NCBI GenBank assembly: GCA_022747635.1
Contig: JAKTNV010000601.1
Coordinates: 1 to 64,000, forward strand
Direction: 5' to 3'
Length of the DNA stretch: 64,000 bases
From: Hetaerina americana
Taxonomy: Eukaryota > Arthropoda > Insecta > Odonata > Calopterygidae
Every line of letters begins with the position of its first letter. Position 1 is the stretch's first letter. This document shows, piece after piece, positions 35,480 through 46,269 of this stretch. The notes under the pieces were generated by a model. The model was not told the DNA's origin, made no database searches, and saw nothing but the letters and a program-made list of their open reading frames with translations. The translations under genes and the position numbers were made by a program.

Positions 35480-36790
35480 CCAGTTCATAGAATCCACAAT
35501 TGAAAGGGAATTGTCTCTTTATGGCGCAGATGAATTTCACGATGGATGCTGGGTTGTGGGGTGCTCAAATGTCGGCCATCCGGGTCAGTTCGCTCATGAG
35601 TAAGCCGCCGGAAGATCGCCTCATGAGGGTGCATCCTTTCGATGTGCGTGAAAGAGGTTTCTGTGGTGGTACGCCAGAGAAGCTTGTGTGACTGTCTTGG
35701 AGGTGCTGCGATTGTGGTGTTTTCTGCATACATACATGTGGAGTGGAAAGTAAGTTGTTCACCAACAGATGTAGGAGGAGAGGACTGAGCATCGTCTTGT
35801 GGCACAGATGCACCTTTGTGTGACGGGAGATGGATTCACCCAATGCCCTGACAAATTGCTGATGCGGAAGGTAGCTGTGGCTGATGAACAGCAGGGGAGG
35901 GGGAAATGAGAGGGGTTAAGTTAAAAGAGATGGCCATCGTGCCATACTGTAGAAGGCCGTGGCGACGTCTTAAAAGACAGAATCAGTTACCATTAGACTT
36001 CAATCCATGCAAATTATTTTGCAGAGGCGAAAGACTTGGTGATTAGCTGACGCATGCTCATGGAAACAGACAGGCGAAATTGAAGGAGAAAGTGTGATGA
36101 AAACTCATTGAAGATGGTTGGTGTAATTAAGAGGTTTGAAGAGAGTGAAATAAAATAGTGAGTACGCCTGGTGAGGGGACCTGGTGACTTGGGTGGGCTC
36201 AAGAAGAGCTAGGATAGAGACAAGTTTGCCTGTGATGAAGAAAGCAGGATACAGCTGCTACTCTCCGTGCCGGAACAATTCGCTGCACCATGATGTGAAT
36301 TGCAACCCCCAAAGAACCATCTGTTCTTTCTCTTGGATGTAAACCAAAGAAAGTCATTCTTTTCCGAAATGAGTGAAAGAACCCCACATTGGTAAATTGA
36401 AAATATGTTTAAAATCCTTGTGTTGGATGAAGAGTTATTCAGAGAGCTTTTTATTAGTAAGAACGAGGACGTCTAAAAAAGAATTGGAGATTGCACTCAA
36501 CCAGAACAGTTACTCATTGTGAATGCCTATTGAATTAGTGTGTAGTGTCATTCCGCCCATAAAAGAAAATGTGCAGCTTAAGTAAAGTTTCCTGTGAAAG
36601 TATTATGTCAATGTGGTGTGTGGTAGGATGCTATAAAAGTTCATGCTTTATGCAGTGAATGTTGTTACATTTCTGGGAAAGAATTGTATTGTCTAAGCGC
36701 AAAGACAATGGCAAGCATTAATTATGTGTACATTTGAAGTACCTCTTCTAGAATATAAATTTTCTTCTCATGCAACTTACTCACTTTCTG
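35480..36790 (-). pseudogene. Family J LINE endonuclease relic (copy J3)
   Basis: The minus strand from about 36,790 matches the J element at 54,140 downward. It has the ORF1 end (TATATTCTAGAAG ... CACATAAT), then the endonuclease start (C-N-N-I-H ... K-H-E-L-L ... T-T-H-H-I-D-I-I-L-S-Q-E-T-L-L-K), then a G-G-C-N-S-H-H remnant of the G-D-x-N catalytic block near 36,310. Post-endonuclease sequence continues to about 35,485. Many stops and frameshifts; RT is absent. Confidence 0.65.
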
Positions 36791-37019
36791 AGTATGGACC
36801 ATGAAAGCAGGGAATCAATGCAAGAGGTCTGGATGGAGATATAGATAATTAGTGGCCATGGGAATTGAATGTTGCTCTGAGCCCTTCCTTGGGCTCTTTG
36901 CCTGCCCGGTTGTCCTGTGGTTCTGATTTTACCACTGAATGTCGTGGACAACAATTTTGGAAAGTGAGCATGATGTTCAATGACATTAACAGTTGAAATA
37001 AAGATTAATAGACATACAC

Positions 37020-37320
37020 AACGATTCGAGCTGTCCTCAGCTGAGCCTCCAAAAGGGGGAGGCTAACTAAGTCCCTCCTTCTCACCTTTTGGAAGCATTT
37101 GAGCTGTGTCCCCAATTGGTCATCTAATCCAGTTCACTCAGAAGGAAGCCTGCCTCCCATTGCACTTCTGTAGGACCTGGATGGGTCCACTTCATAGGGT
37201 GCTAGGATGGGTGGATTCCTGGCCACAGGCCTGCTGTGCCCGCTTGCAGATCAACAGGAGTGTCCAAAGAATCTCCCAAAAACCTTCCCTCCCCGGTAGC
37301 TCAAGTCGTTTTATGCGCAC
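37020..37320 (+). repeat. 3' UTR fragment of LINE family M
   Basis: Aligns with 23,790-24,080 throughout (GGGGGAGGCTAACTAAG, TGAGCTGTGTCCCC, CCATTGCACTTCTG, CTGCTGTGCCCGC). It lies in the plus direction between two minus-strand J-type relics, so it is probably a short 5'-truncated insertion. No RT sequence is attached. Confidence 0.7.
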
Positions 37321-37329
37321 AATCCTATA

Positions 37330-39140
37330 AACATCATACTCAAAGATATAGGTACTTAACTGAATGCATGTGAAAGTCCCGGGCTTAATAATATTCCAGT
37401 CACTATTTTTGCCATTCCAGTTGCCTTCTTACAAGGCCCTGTCATGAAGTGAGAGTAGTTTTGTGAAGTCGTCTCTTCATATATTTGCCAGGTTGGTGGT
37501 ATATGGAGTAAATGTGTAGGTTTCCTTGTGATGTGTGTAGCGTGATACCAAGGGCCTCAAGGGTTCAAAAATGAAGATGGATAAGGAGGATTGTCTAAGT
37601 TCCATATGGTGACCAGGGATGTTTCTGTCTGGTGGATGTATGTTGTGATTATGAGAGTAATAGAAATTATGGTTTTAGAAATATTTCTTGTAAAAGTGTA
37701 ATGTCTAATTTGTTTTTGTCTATGTATTTCAATAAATGGTCTTTCTGTGTGTGTAGTATGCTGTTGCAATTCCAGGATTGTTCATGTGTGTTGTGATGTG
37801 ATTGGAAGTGTAATGTTCGTAGTTCAGTCTGGAAGAGAAACATTTTTCTAGTGAGAACAATTTCTTTTCTTAAGGGAAGGGAAGACATTTTTGCCCAAGT
37901 GTCCCTGAAGAAGGGCATTTAAGCTATAGATTCATTCATATCAGTCTGTTGAGAGAATGGTGTTGTAGGTGAATAATGGATTAAAGAGAGAAAGGAGTTG
38001 TTATTGGTGAGAGCAGCAGAGAAGGATTGTGTGAGAGAGGCTGGACAAGGTGCTGTGGTAAGAAGTCCAGCATTTCCTTAGTGCAATAGCAAAACTTGTT
38101 TTGTGTTTTTGTGGACCGGGCACCCTCGATAATTGGCAGTGTGGTCTTGTTTGCAGAGATATCACATGGCTGGGTCTCTTTGGAATTTTGACATTTGGAG
38201 GTGGTGTGGTCTTAGCCACAGCAAACACAGTTTAAAAGACAGGTGCTGTGATTTATGCATTACCAATGGCTGGGTACCTATGGCCCTGCACAGGTAATGG
38301 AAATTATTTTAAATAGTCTATTTTGATTGCCAGACCTGCTAGATTGGTTTTTAATGACAGGGCTTGGGGATGTACTGAATTTTCAAAAACTAGGTGACAA
38401 GTTGTGGGATATTTGCCCACAAATTGGATGCCTAAGGCATGCTGGATGTAAGAGGGACGAGTAGAGCATATTCCGCTAACTGATACCATTGAGAAACTGT
38501 GGCTTTTCAATTATGTTTGTCTTAATCTTCAATAGAAAGGAAGAGACTCCTCAGTGAAAATTATAATTTCTGTCCTCGGGGAGTTCATATATGACATAAA
38601 GAGAGTTGTATTTCAAAACTTTACCCACTTTGTGATACTCATGAACAGTGAAACATTTTATTACCATAGTGTTGGTACCAGTCAAGTAATGTATTGGGAG
38701 TATGTATGACAGAGTTTAATTATTTCGTTGTTAATCACCAGCCAATTGCTAGTGTCAGCAATGTGAAAAGGTGAGTCAAATGTTTTGCAGTCTTTACAGC
38801 TGAAAGGAGGCACATTGCAGCAGGTGTGCTTGTGGTAACCTAATTGTCCGCCAAAGTGGTTTGGGCTGAGAAGCTAAATTATATTTTCTATATGGTTTAC
38901 AGCATGATAGATTGAGTTTGGATTGAATTAAGCTAATTATCTACCTGCTGTGAAGGCACATTAGCAGTAGTGGTGGATGTATTAGTTTTGTCCAATAGAA
39001 TGGGATATTTTAAAATGGTAATATTGAAATCCTCTTTGCCATCAGTGAACATTGAAGAAAAAACATTTAACATATTTAAATTGACTGGTATTGTTTGCTC
39101 TGTAGAGGCTTTTCGGGCTTTGGCTGCCATCCCCATTGTG
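37330..39140 (-). pseudogene. Jockey-type LINE relic with ORF1 and endonuclease start (copy J2)
   Basis: In minus order: an ORF1-like N-terminal frame at 39,136-38,933; a pre-zinc domain piece at 38,510-38,304 (L-G-I-Q-F ... Y-P-T-T-C-H-L-V); and zinc-knuckle remnants around 38,230-38,080 (C-x2-C ... D-H-T-T-S-K-C, then L-C-K-Q-D-H-T-A-N-Y-R-G-C after a frameshift). The endonuclease start is at about 37,785-37,670 (W-N-C-N-S-I ... L-L-Q-E-I-F-L-K-P). It differs enough from J to be a subfamily. It is heavily mutated and has no RT. Confidence 0.7.
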
Positions 39141-39649
39141 TGTTGTTCATGAGGAAAAGAAGCTTATAAACTAGCATGTAAGAGATATACACTTGCATTA
39201 AAGAAAAAATATAAGGGGATGGCATGGCTTAGAATAATAACTAAATTTAAAATGCAGGAGGATACGTACATTCGTGGGGGAGGGTCTAAATATTATAAAA
39301 ACTAAGAGGTGGATAGATCAAGTTATGATTTAAGCGCAGAAATATTAACAAAAGGGGAAAGTGCCTGATGGATTTGTCCAACATGTGGACAAGGGCGAGG
39401 CTGGGCGGACGGAAGCAACCGTGTAAAAATAAAAGCTATAACAAGCTAAAACCAAAGATTAATGTATTTTGAATGTATTTGCAGTCAGATTTGTGGAGAG
39501 TACACAAGGTAGAAGAAAAAGAACATATGTTATAAATATGCTGAAGACAGGATAAACTCTTAGATAAGTGATGTTCTTAGGCAGTGTATATATGTGGTAC
39601 CTTCAAATATCGTATTCCCATATATTTGACATTAAGGGATTTCTTATAG

Positions 39650-40615
39650 CTAGTGAGGAAAAGAATGATTTAACCTGGTTTACAGATGAAGTCTCTGATT
39701 GACGGAGGGTGATGCGCTGTGAACACGTCAGCCATTTGAGTCAATTGGCTGACATTTTTAAGGCTGCAGATAGCCTTATTCTGTATGTATTCAAGGCGGT
39801 GTCAAATCATTGTATAAGCCATGAATACTGGGCAAGCCTATCATTTCGGACAGGTGGTCACCTTGTACAGATGTATCTGATCAAAATGGCTGAGCAAGGA
39901 AAAATCCAAGGAGAAAGTGAAGTTGGTTCTCCATGACAACTTTTCTGACAGCAAAGATCCAGGTGAGGTTGAAAGGTTAATTTGGTGCCAAGAATGAAGC
40001 CTAGGTAAGGTGCAAGGAAGCTTTCGGAATGTTATGGTATTGTAAATGGAGTGAAATATGCCGAGTGCATGGGTGGCATTGGACAAAGTAGATGTTTCAT
40101 CAGCGTTAATAAAGTTTTCCATGTTTTTGTCCTCGGTTATTGAAGCTGCTTGTTGAGGCACTTGAAATTTGTGCAGCGTACCCGATAGGGCGGTGTCGTC
40201 GGCGCACATGTACAGGGACGAATGTGGCGTCAATAGCATGTCATTAACGAATAAACTAAATAAAAATAGGCTGATAAGAGAACCTTGCAGGATGCCTGCT
40301 TTGGCTTTCTTTGTGGTGGAGAGGGAATCCCCATGGGCACACGGAAACTGCAATCTTACAGAAAATTGAGGATGACAGATAAGAGGAAAGCTGGACAGCA
40401 ATTTATGTAGAGGCTGGTGATTTGTACATAAGACCTCTTTGACTTACTCAATTGAATGCGCGGGCGATGTCAAGGAATACCATCCGTGGATCAACTAAGG
40501 TTGAAGCCGTGCAAAAATACATTCAGACAAGCAAAGAATTTGTTGGGTCGTGGAAATGCAAGAGCAAAAACCAATTTGCTCAGGATGGAAAAGACGAAGA
40601 GCATAGGCGTGAGGT
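39650..40615 (-). pseudogene. LINE J reverse transcriptase, C-terminal half
   Basis: Minus frames starting at the LINE A boundary read P-E-Q-I-G-F then S-T-T-Q-Q-I-L (motif 2 region). The 186-codon ORF at 39,841-40,401 then gives A-G-I-L-Q-G-S-L-I (motif B, normally G-V-P-Q-G-S) and Y-M-C-A-D-D-T-A-L (motif C with the Asp pair intact). The thumb continues to about 39,700 (R-L-E-Y-I-Q-N-K-A). Motif A lies in a frameshifted region. It pairs with 52,589-53,074 as the other half of the same gene. Confidence 0.8.
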
Positions 40616-41211
40616 CCCCCTGCGGGTAGGGGGGTAGAGAATACTCCCGCAGTATCCCTGCCTGTCGTAAGAGGCGACTAAAAGGGCGGGGAGAAAACCC
40701 CGAAAACAAACCCCAAGCCAGCAAGGGATGCGTCCGGACAGTGCTGTGGATCCACTGTCTGAGCGGCCATACCATCTGGCCTGCGATCCGCCCAGGTGTT
40801 TGCCGTGCCTGGAGACCCGTAAGGGAGAGAAGGGGATCCTGGAGGGTGATCTTTCTGGTTCCCAGCAGGGTTTCGGATGCCCTGTACGGACCGGAGAGCG
40901 ATATCCCTCTTCGGTCTCGGATTTCGTGTAAACGGGAGGCCGGGAGCTAGCCACTCCCGGTCAATCGGCTTCCGTCGCGTTTTCGCTCCGGTGGCGAGTG
41001 CCAAGGTTGTGGGGGTCTGCGTAGGGAGGTCGGAGATGTAAGGGTTTTGGTGGGCCCTTGCACCGAAGATCCACCCCGAAACAGACAACCACTCCTGAAG
41101 CGCTATATCCCTCGAGTTAGCCCTGGCGACCGCTCCGGTTTGGCGGAGTGGCGTCCCAAATGTGTGGCTCCGTGGCGGGTGGGGAGGCCGAGGGACGAAT
41201 CATTTATTATT
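40616..41211 (+). promoter_or_regulatory. LINE A1 5' UTR with conserved hairpin
   Basis: A GC-rich leader shared almost base for base with 44,438-45,036. A stem-loop GTCG-taagagg-CGAC lies at 40,664-40,678 (A2: 44,487-44,501), followed by a G-run/C-run segment (GGGCGGGGAGAAAACCCC). The frame upstream of the chosen ORF1 ATG is open in both copies, so a longer ORF1 is possible. LINEs carry internal promoters at this end. No specific promoter motif is identified here. Confidence 0.6.
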
Positions 41212-42372
41212 ATGGAGGAAAAACCCTTTCCACCACTAAAAAGATCCCGTCCGGACACCGGCGGGGGAGAGAAGTGTATTGGCGCATGTAAGCGCTATCT
41301 GATTATGTCGTGCATAAAGGAAGGTGAAACCTTGAAAAAGGTTTCTTCCTTCTTAATTCGCAGTGTTGTCACAGATTGTGCCTGGGGACCCAAAGAGCGT
41401 GAAGAAGCTCCGGGATGGTACACTACTTATAGAGACCCTGAACAATACACAGAGCGAAAAACTGCTAGCTATGGGAATGCTCCATGACATTCCGATTAAG
41501 GTGGAGGAGCACCGCACTCTTAACACCTGTCGGGGAGTCATCAGTCACTACGACCTCCTATACGTGGACATCGAAGAAATCAAGAGAGATGTTCTCAGGG
41601 AGTGACTGATTGTCGTCGACTCACCACAAGGCGCAACGGAGAAAACGTAAACAGCACCTCCGTGATCTTGACGTTTGCGCGTGATAGACTACCCGACAAG
41701 GTGTTTGTGGGCTATGAATCGGTACCAGTGAGGCCATTCATCCCAAATCCCGTGCGTTGTTTCAAATGCCAACGGTTCGGCCATGTCGCGTCGCGCTGCG
41801 AGGGCAAGGCCACCTGCCCGCGCTGTGGCAAAGACGCGCACGAGGATAAAGAGTGCTCTTCGGAACCTCTTTGTGTCAATTGCGAGGGTACACACCCAGT
41901 GTACTCTCGTGATTGCCCGAAGATGAAAGAAGAAAGGAAAGTCATGGAGATTAAAACACTGGAAAAAATCCCATTTGCGGAAGCGAGGAGGAAATACAGG
42001 GCGCTAATTGCCCCAACTTACTCCCGGTCCTTAGCTTCCGTTGCAACCACGCCATGTGTAAAGTGTACCATCGCCACGCAGACGGAGATACCGAAAGAAT
42101 CCCCAATTGAAAACACGCAAGTGCCTAAACCCAAAAGGGTGAAGGATGGAAAGAGTAAGGTGGACAAGGAGCCACCTACTCCTATGGGCCCTTCAAAGAA
42201 GAGCCCACAAAAAACCACCAAGGGAAACACGCCAAAAGGGCGTGAGAATACACCTTCCCCGCCGCCTCCAGTGAAGCCAAAGAAGGCGGAGGTAATTGAA
42301 GAGGACCAGAGTATCTCTGATACTGAGGTCTTCGCAAACGAGTGGAAGAGGAAACATCGCTTCAAGCGATAA
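41212..42372 (+). pseudogene. LINE A1 ORF1 (zinc-knuckle RNA-binding protein), frameshifted
   Basis: Starts M-E-E-K-P at 41,212, in the same place as A2. Small deletions relative to A2 break the frame near 41,363 (2 nt lost in CGCAGTGTTGTCACAG) and near 41,590 (4 nt lost, giving an early TGA at about 41,603). The rest continues in frame to 42,372. The knuckles are intact: C-F-K-C-Q-R-F-G-H-V-A-S-R-C, C-P-R-C-G-K-D-A-H-E-D-K-E-C, and C-V-N-C-E-G-T-H-x6-C. A Pro/Lys-rich tail follows. The protein would normally coat element RNA. Confidence 0.9.
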
Positions 42373-42448
42373 TCTCAATAATTGGTCATCTCCATTTTTA
42401 TTCCACTTATTTATTTATTTGTTTATTCATTTTAATTTAGAACTTTAA

Positions 42449-44437
42449 ATGTGTTCCATATTGCAGTGGAACTGCAATGGTTTTTATCGGCTCAAGGAGG
42501 AGCTGGCCATTTTAATCCAAGATTTTAAACCCTCTTGTATTTGTCTCCAAGAGACCCATTTTAAGGCTGAAGATAAGGGTATTCTGAAGGGGTTCACTGT
42601 TTTTAGAATGGATGACCTAAGTGGCCAACGAGCCCAAGGGGGAGTAGCAGTTGCGGCCCGTGAGGCCCTTTACACCTCGCGAGTCCAACTGAACTCTCCA
42701 TTCCAGGCCGTCGCTGTCACGGTGCACACCCCTGAGAGGATGACGTTATGCAACGTGTATCTGCCGGAGGGTGCACCGGTGACTCGCCTGAACCTTGAAG
42801 CCCTTGTCCACCAGCTTCCTCAGCCGTTCATTTTGATGGGAGATTTTAATGCCCATGATCCTCTCTGGGGAGGGCCAGAAACCCAAAGTAATAGGAGAGG
42901 TCGAATCTTATCCAACTTTATTGATGATTTTAACCTGTTTTTATTAAATAGCGGCGAAAAAACCCGCTTAAACAGCTTCAATGGGGAATTCTCAGCAATA
43001 GATCTTTGTCTATGCTCGAGAAGTCTAGCCCCAAAGCTGAAAATGTCCTCCCACAACGATCTCTGTGGGAGTGACCATTTTCCTCTTCTACTCGTTAAAG
43101 AAGACTCTTCGCCCACCATTTCAAAGCCTCCGGAAAAGTGGCGTATTAACCGTGCGGACTGGCCACTTTTCAAGCGTACGTTTACATATAAACGAGACGC
43201 AAGTTTCGACGCGTTGCACAACGTCGATAAACTAAGTTCAAAGCTGTTGGCGGCAGCTACCAAAAGTATCCCTCGTACGTCCGGGAATCTTAATCGAGCT
43301 CCTGTCCCTTGGTGGAACGGGGAATGCGACCGGGCGATTCGGGCGAGGAAAAAAGCATTGACTATTTTTAAAATAATCCCACGGCAACCAATCTGGCATC
43401 GTACCGCCGCCAGAGAGCGCAGGCTCGAAGGGCCGTCAAGGAGGCCAAGAGGGCTACCTGGATAAAATTTGTCTCTACCATCAACCACCGAACGCCACTT
43501 GGTCAGGTATGGGACAAAGTCAAGAAAATATCCGGGTCCAAGGGCTCATTTGTCATCTCGCCATTGCTTGTTGCTGGCCGGGTGGTTAATTCACCTGCCG
43601 AAATAAGCAACATATTTGCCAGTCAGTTCGCGGCCAATAGCAGTGACGAGGGCTACGCCGCGGACTTTGCGAACCTGAAGAGGAGATGCGAGAGAGTCCC
43701 TCTCAATTTTGGTGCAGGTCCTACAAGCGAATATTACAATGAGCCTTTCACGTCCTGGGAGCTTAAATCCGCCATCGAAGACTCCCATTACACCTCGCCA
43801 GGGGCGGACGAAATCCACAACGCATTGCTCCGGAACATTCCGGAAACTGCGATTGGGGAGGTCCTAATTACCCTCAATCAACTTTGGAACGAGGGCAGTT
43901 TTCCAAATGCCTGGCGAGAGTCCATCGTGATACCAATCCCAAAACAGGGCAAGGACAAAAATGACCCGAACAACTACCGTCCCATATCTCTCACCAGCTG
44001 CCTGTGCAAGGTGATGGAACGGATGGTAAACCGACGTCTCATGTGGTGCTTGGAGAGTCGACACCTGCTCTCCGACGCTCAATGCGGCTTTCGGCGTGGC
44101 AGGTCCACGACAGACCATCTGGTTCGCACTGAGAACTTCATCCAGGAAGCCTTTCTCCACCGTCAACACGTCATAGCAGTCTTCTTCGACCTGGAGAAGG
44201 CCTATGATAGTGTGTGGCGATGGAGAATCCTCAACACGCTCCACAAGTGGGGATTTAGAGGCAACATGGCCCTATTTATCAGAAATTTTTTAATCAACCG
44301 CCTTTTTAAAGTAAGGACTGGGAAGCAATTTTCCCGATCTTTTACACAGGAGAACGGGGTACCCCAGGTTTCAGTACTGAGCGTGACGTTATTTGCCATC
44401 GCCATCAACGACGTGGTGGAATGCATCAATGCCCCGG
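42449..44437 (+). pseudogene. LINE A1 ORF2, endonuclease and first part of RT
   Basis: ATG 42,449. Apurinic-type endonuclease motifs: L-Q-W-N-C-N-G, L-Q-E-T-H-F, Y-L-P-E-G, G-D-F-N-A-H-D-P-L-W-G, and S-D-H-F-P-L-L. One base lost near 43,370 (AAAATAATCCCACGG versus A2 AGAAAATATCCCACGG) ends the frame at 43,465. RT continues from 43,564: N-Y-R-P-I-S-L-T, A-Q-C-G-F-R-R-G-R-S-T, and F-F-D-L-E-K-A-Y-D-S-V-W (motif A). Motif B reads G-V-P-Q-V-S, with Val in place of the usual Gly. The gene is cut by A2 at 44,437, inside E-C-I-N-A-P, and resumes at 50,687. Confidence 0.9.
44424..44437. repeat. Left target-site duplication of LINE A2 (14 bp)
   Basis: CATCAATGCCCCGG, repeated exactly at 50,673-50,686. 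The two copies flank element A2. The RT reading of A1 runs continuously across one copy (...C-I-N-A-P-V-M-A-S-L-Y-V-D-D), so the duplication fixes both ends of A2. Confidence 0.97.
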
Positions 44438-45036
44438 CCCCCCTGCGGGTAGGGGGTTAGAGAATACTCCCGCAGTATCCCTGCTTGTCGTAAGAGGCGA
44501 CTAAAAGGGCGGGGAGAAAACCCCGAAAACAAACCCCAAGCCAGCAAGGGATGCGTCCGGACAGTGCTGTGGATCCACTGTCTGTGAGCGGCCATACCAT
44601 CTGGCCTGCGATCCGCCCAGGTGTTTGCCGTGCCTGGAGACCCGTAAGGGAGAAAAGGGGATCCTGGAGGGTGAGCTTTCTGGTTCCCAGCAGGGTGTCG
44701 GATGCCCTGTATGGACCGGGGAGTGATACCCCTCTTCGGCCCCGGATTTCGTGTAAACGGGAGGCCGGGAGCTAGCCACTCCCGGTCAATCGGCTTCCGT
44801 CGCGTTTTCGCTCCGGTGGCGAGTGCCAAGGTTGTGGGGGTCTGCGTAGGGAGGTCGGAGATGTAAGGGTTTTGGTGGGCCCTTGCACCGAAGATCCACC
44901 CCGAAACAGACAACCACTCCAGAAGCGCTATATCCCTCGAGTTAGCCCTGGCGACCGCTCCGGTTTGGCGGAGCGGCGTCCCAAATGTGTGGCTCCGTGG
45001 CGGGTGGGGAGGCCGAGGGACGAATTATTTATTATT

Positions 45037-46203
45037 ATGGAGGAAAAACCTGTTCCGCCACTAAAAAGATCCCGTCCGGACACCGGCGGGGGAGAAAAGT
45101 GCATAGGCGCATGTAAGCGCTATTTAATTATGTCGTGCATAAAGGAAGGTGAAACCTTGAAAAAGGTTTCTCCTTTCTTAATTCGCAGAGTTTTGTCACA
45201 GATTGTGCCTGGGGACCCAAAGAGCGTGAAGAAGCTCCGGGATGGTACACTTCTTATAGAGACCCTGAACGATACACAAAGCGATAAACTGCTTGCTATG
45301 GGAATGCTCCATGACATTCCGATTAAGGTGGAGGTGCACCGCACTCTTAACACCTGTCGGGGAGTCATCAGTCACTACGACCTCCTATACGTGGACATGG
45401 AAGAAATCAAGAGAGAAATGTTCTCTCAGGGAGTGACTGATTGTCGTCGACTCACCACAAGGCGCAACGGAGAAAACGTAAACAGCACCTCCGTGATCTT
45501 GACGTTTGCGCGTGATAGACTACCCGACAAGGTGTTTGTGGGCTATGAATCGGTACCAGTGAGGCCATTCATCCCAAATCCCGTGCGTTGTTTCAAATGC
45601 CAACGGTTCGGCCATGTCGCGTCGCGCTGCGAGGGTAAGGCCACCTGCCCGCGCTGTGGCAAAGACGCGCACGAGGATAAAGAGTGCTCTTCGGAACCTC
45701 TTTGTGTCAATTGCGAGGGTACACACCCAGTGTACTCTCGTGATTGCCCGAAGATGAAAGAAGAGAGGAAAGTCATGGAGATAAAAACCCTTGAAAAAAT
45801 CCCATATGCGGAAGCGAGGAGAAAATACAGGGCGCTAATCGCTCCAACTTTCTCCCGGTCCTTTGCTTCCGTTGCAACCACGCAATGTGTAAAGTGTACC
45901 ATCGCCACGCAGACGGAGATACCGAAAGAATCCCCAGTTGAAAACACGCAAGCGCCTAAACCCAAAAGGGTGAAGGATGGGAAGAGTAAGGTGGACAAGG
46001 AGCCACCTACTCCTGTGGGCCCTTCAAAGAAGAGCCCACAGAAAACCACCAAGGGGAACACGCCAAAAGGGCGTGAGAATACACCTTCCCCGCCGCCTCC
46101 AGTGAAGCCAAAGAAGCCGGAGGTAATTGAAGAGGACCAGAGTATCTCCGATACTGAGGTCTTCGCAAACGAGTGGAAGAGGAAACATCGCTTCAAGCGA
46201 TAA
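45037..46203 (+). CDS. LINE A2 ORF1 protein, intact
   Basis: ORF1 nucleocapsid-like protein of the retrotransposon, expected to bind element RNA and travel with it to the nucleus. I chose ATG 45,037 (M-E-E-K-P; 388 codons) because the sequence upstream belongs to the conserved 5' UTR, although the frame is open from 44,872. The N-third is of unknown fold. The middle holds three zinc knuckles: C-F-K-C-Q-R-F-G-H-V-A-S-R-C, C-P-R-C-G-K-D-A-H-E-D-K-E-C, and C-V-N-C-E-G-T-H-x6-C. The C-third is disordered, Lys/Pro-rich, with P-S-P-P-P-P-V-K-P-K-K-P. ORF2 begins 66 nt downstream. This is one of the few undamaged frames in the window. Confidence 0.92.
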   Translation: MEEKPVPPLKRSRPDTGGGEKCIGACKRYLIMSCIKEGETLKKVSPFLIRRVLSQIVPGDPKSVKKLRDGTLLIETLNDTQSDKLLAMGMLHDIPIKVEVHRTLNTCRGVISHYDLLYVDMEEIKREMFSQGVTDCRRLTTRRNGENVNSTSVILTFARDRLPDKVFVGYESVPVRPFIPNPVRCFKCQRFGHVASRCEGKATCPRCGKDAHEDKECSSEPLCVNCEGTHPVYSRDCPKMKEERKVMEIKTLEKIPYAEARRKYRALIAPTFSRSFASVATTQCVKCTIATQTEIPKESPVENTQAPKPKRVKDGKSKVDKEPPTPVGPSKKSPQKTTKGNTPKGRENTPSPPPPVKPKKPEVIEEDQSISDTEVFANEWKRKHRFKR

Positions 46204-46269
46204 CCTCAATAGAGTTGGTCATCTCCCTTTTTAGTCATCTTATTTATTTATTTTAATTTAACACTTTAA

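Noticed and set aside
40580..41088. Minus-strand ORFs over the LINE A 5' UTR (also 44,389-44,913)
   Set aside because: They recur in both copies only because the leader itself is conserved. There are no domains, and the plus-strand element explains the sequence.
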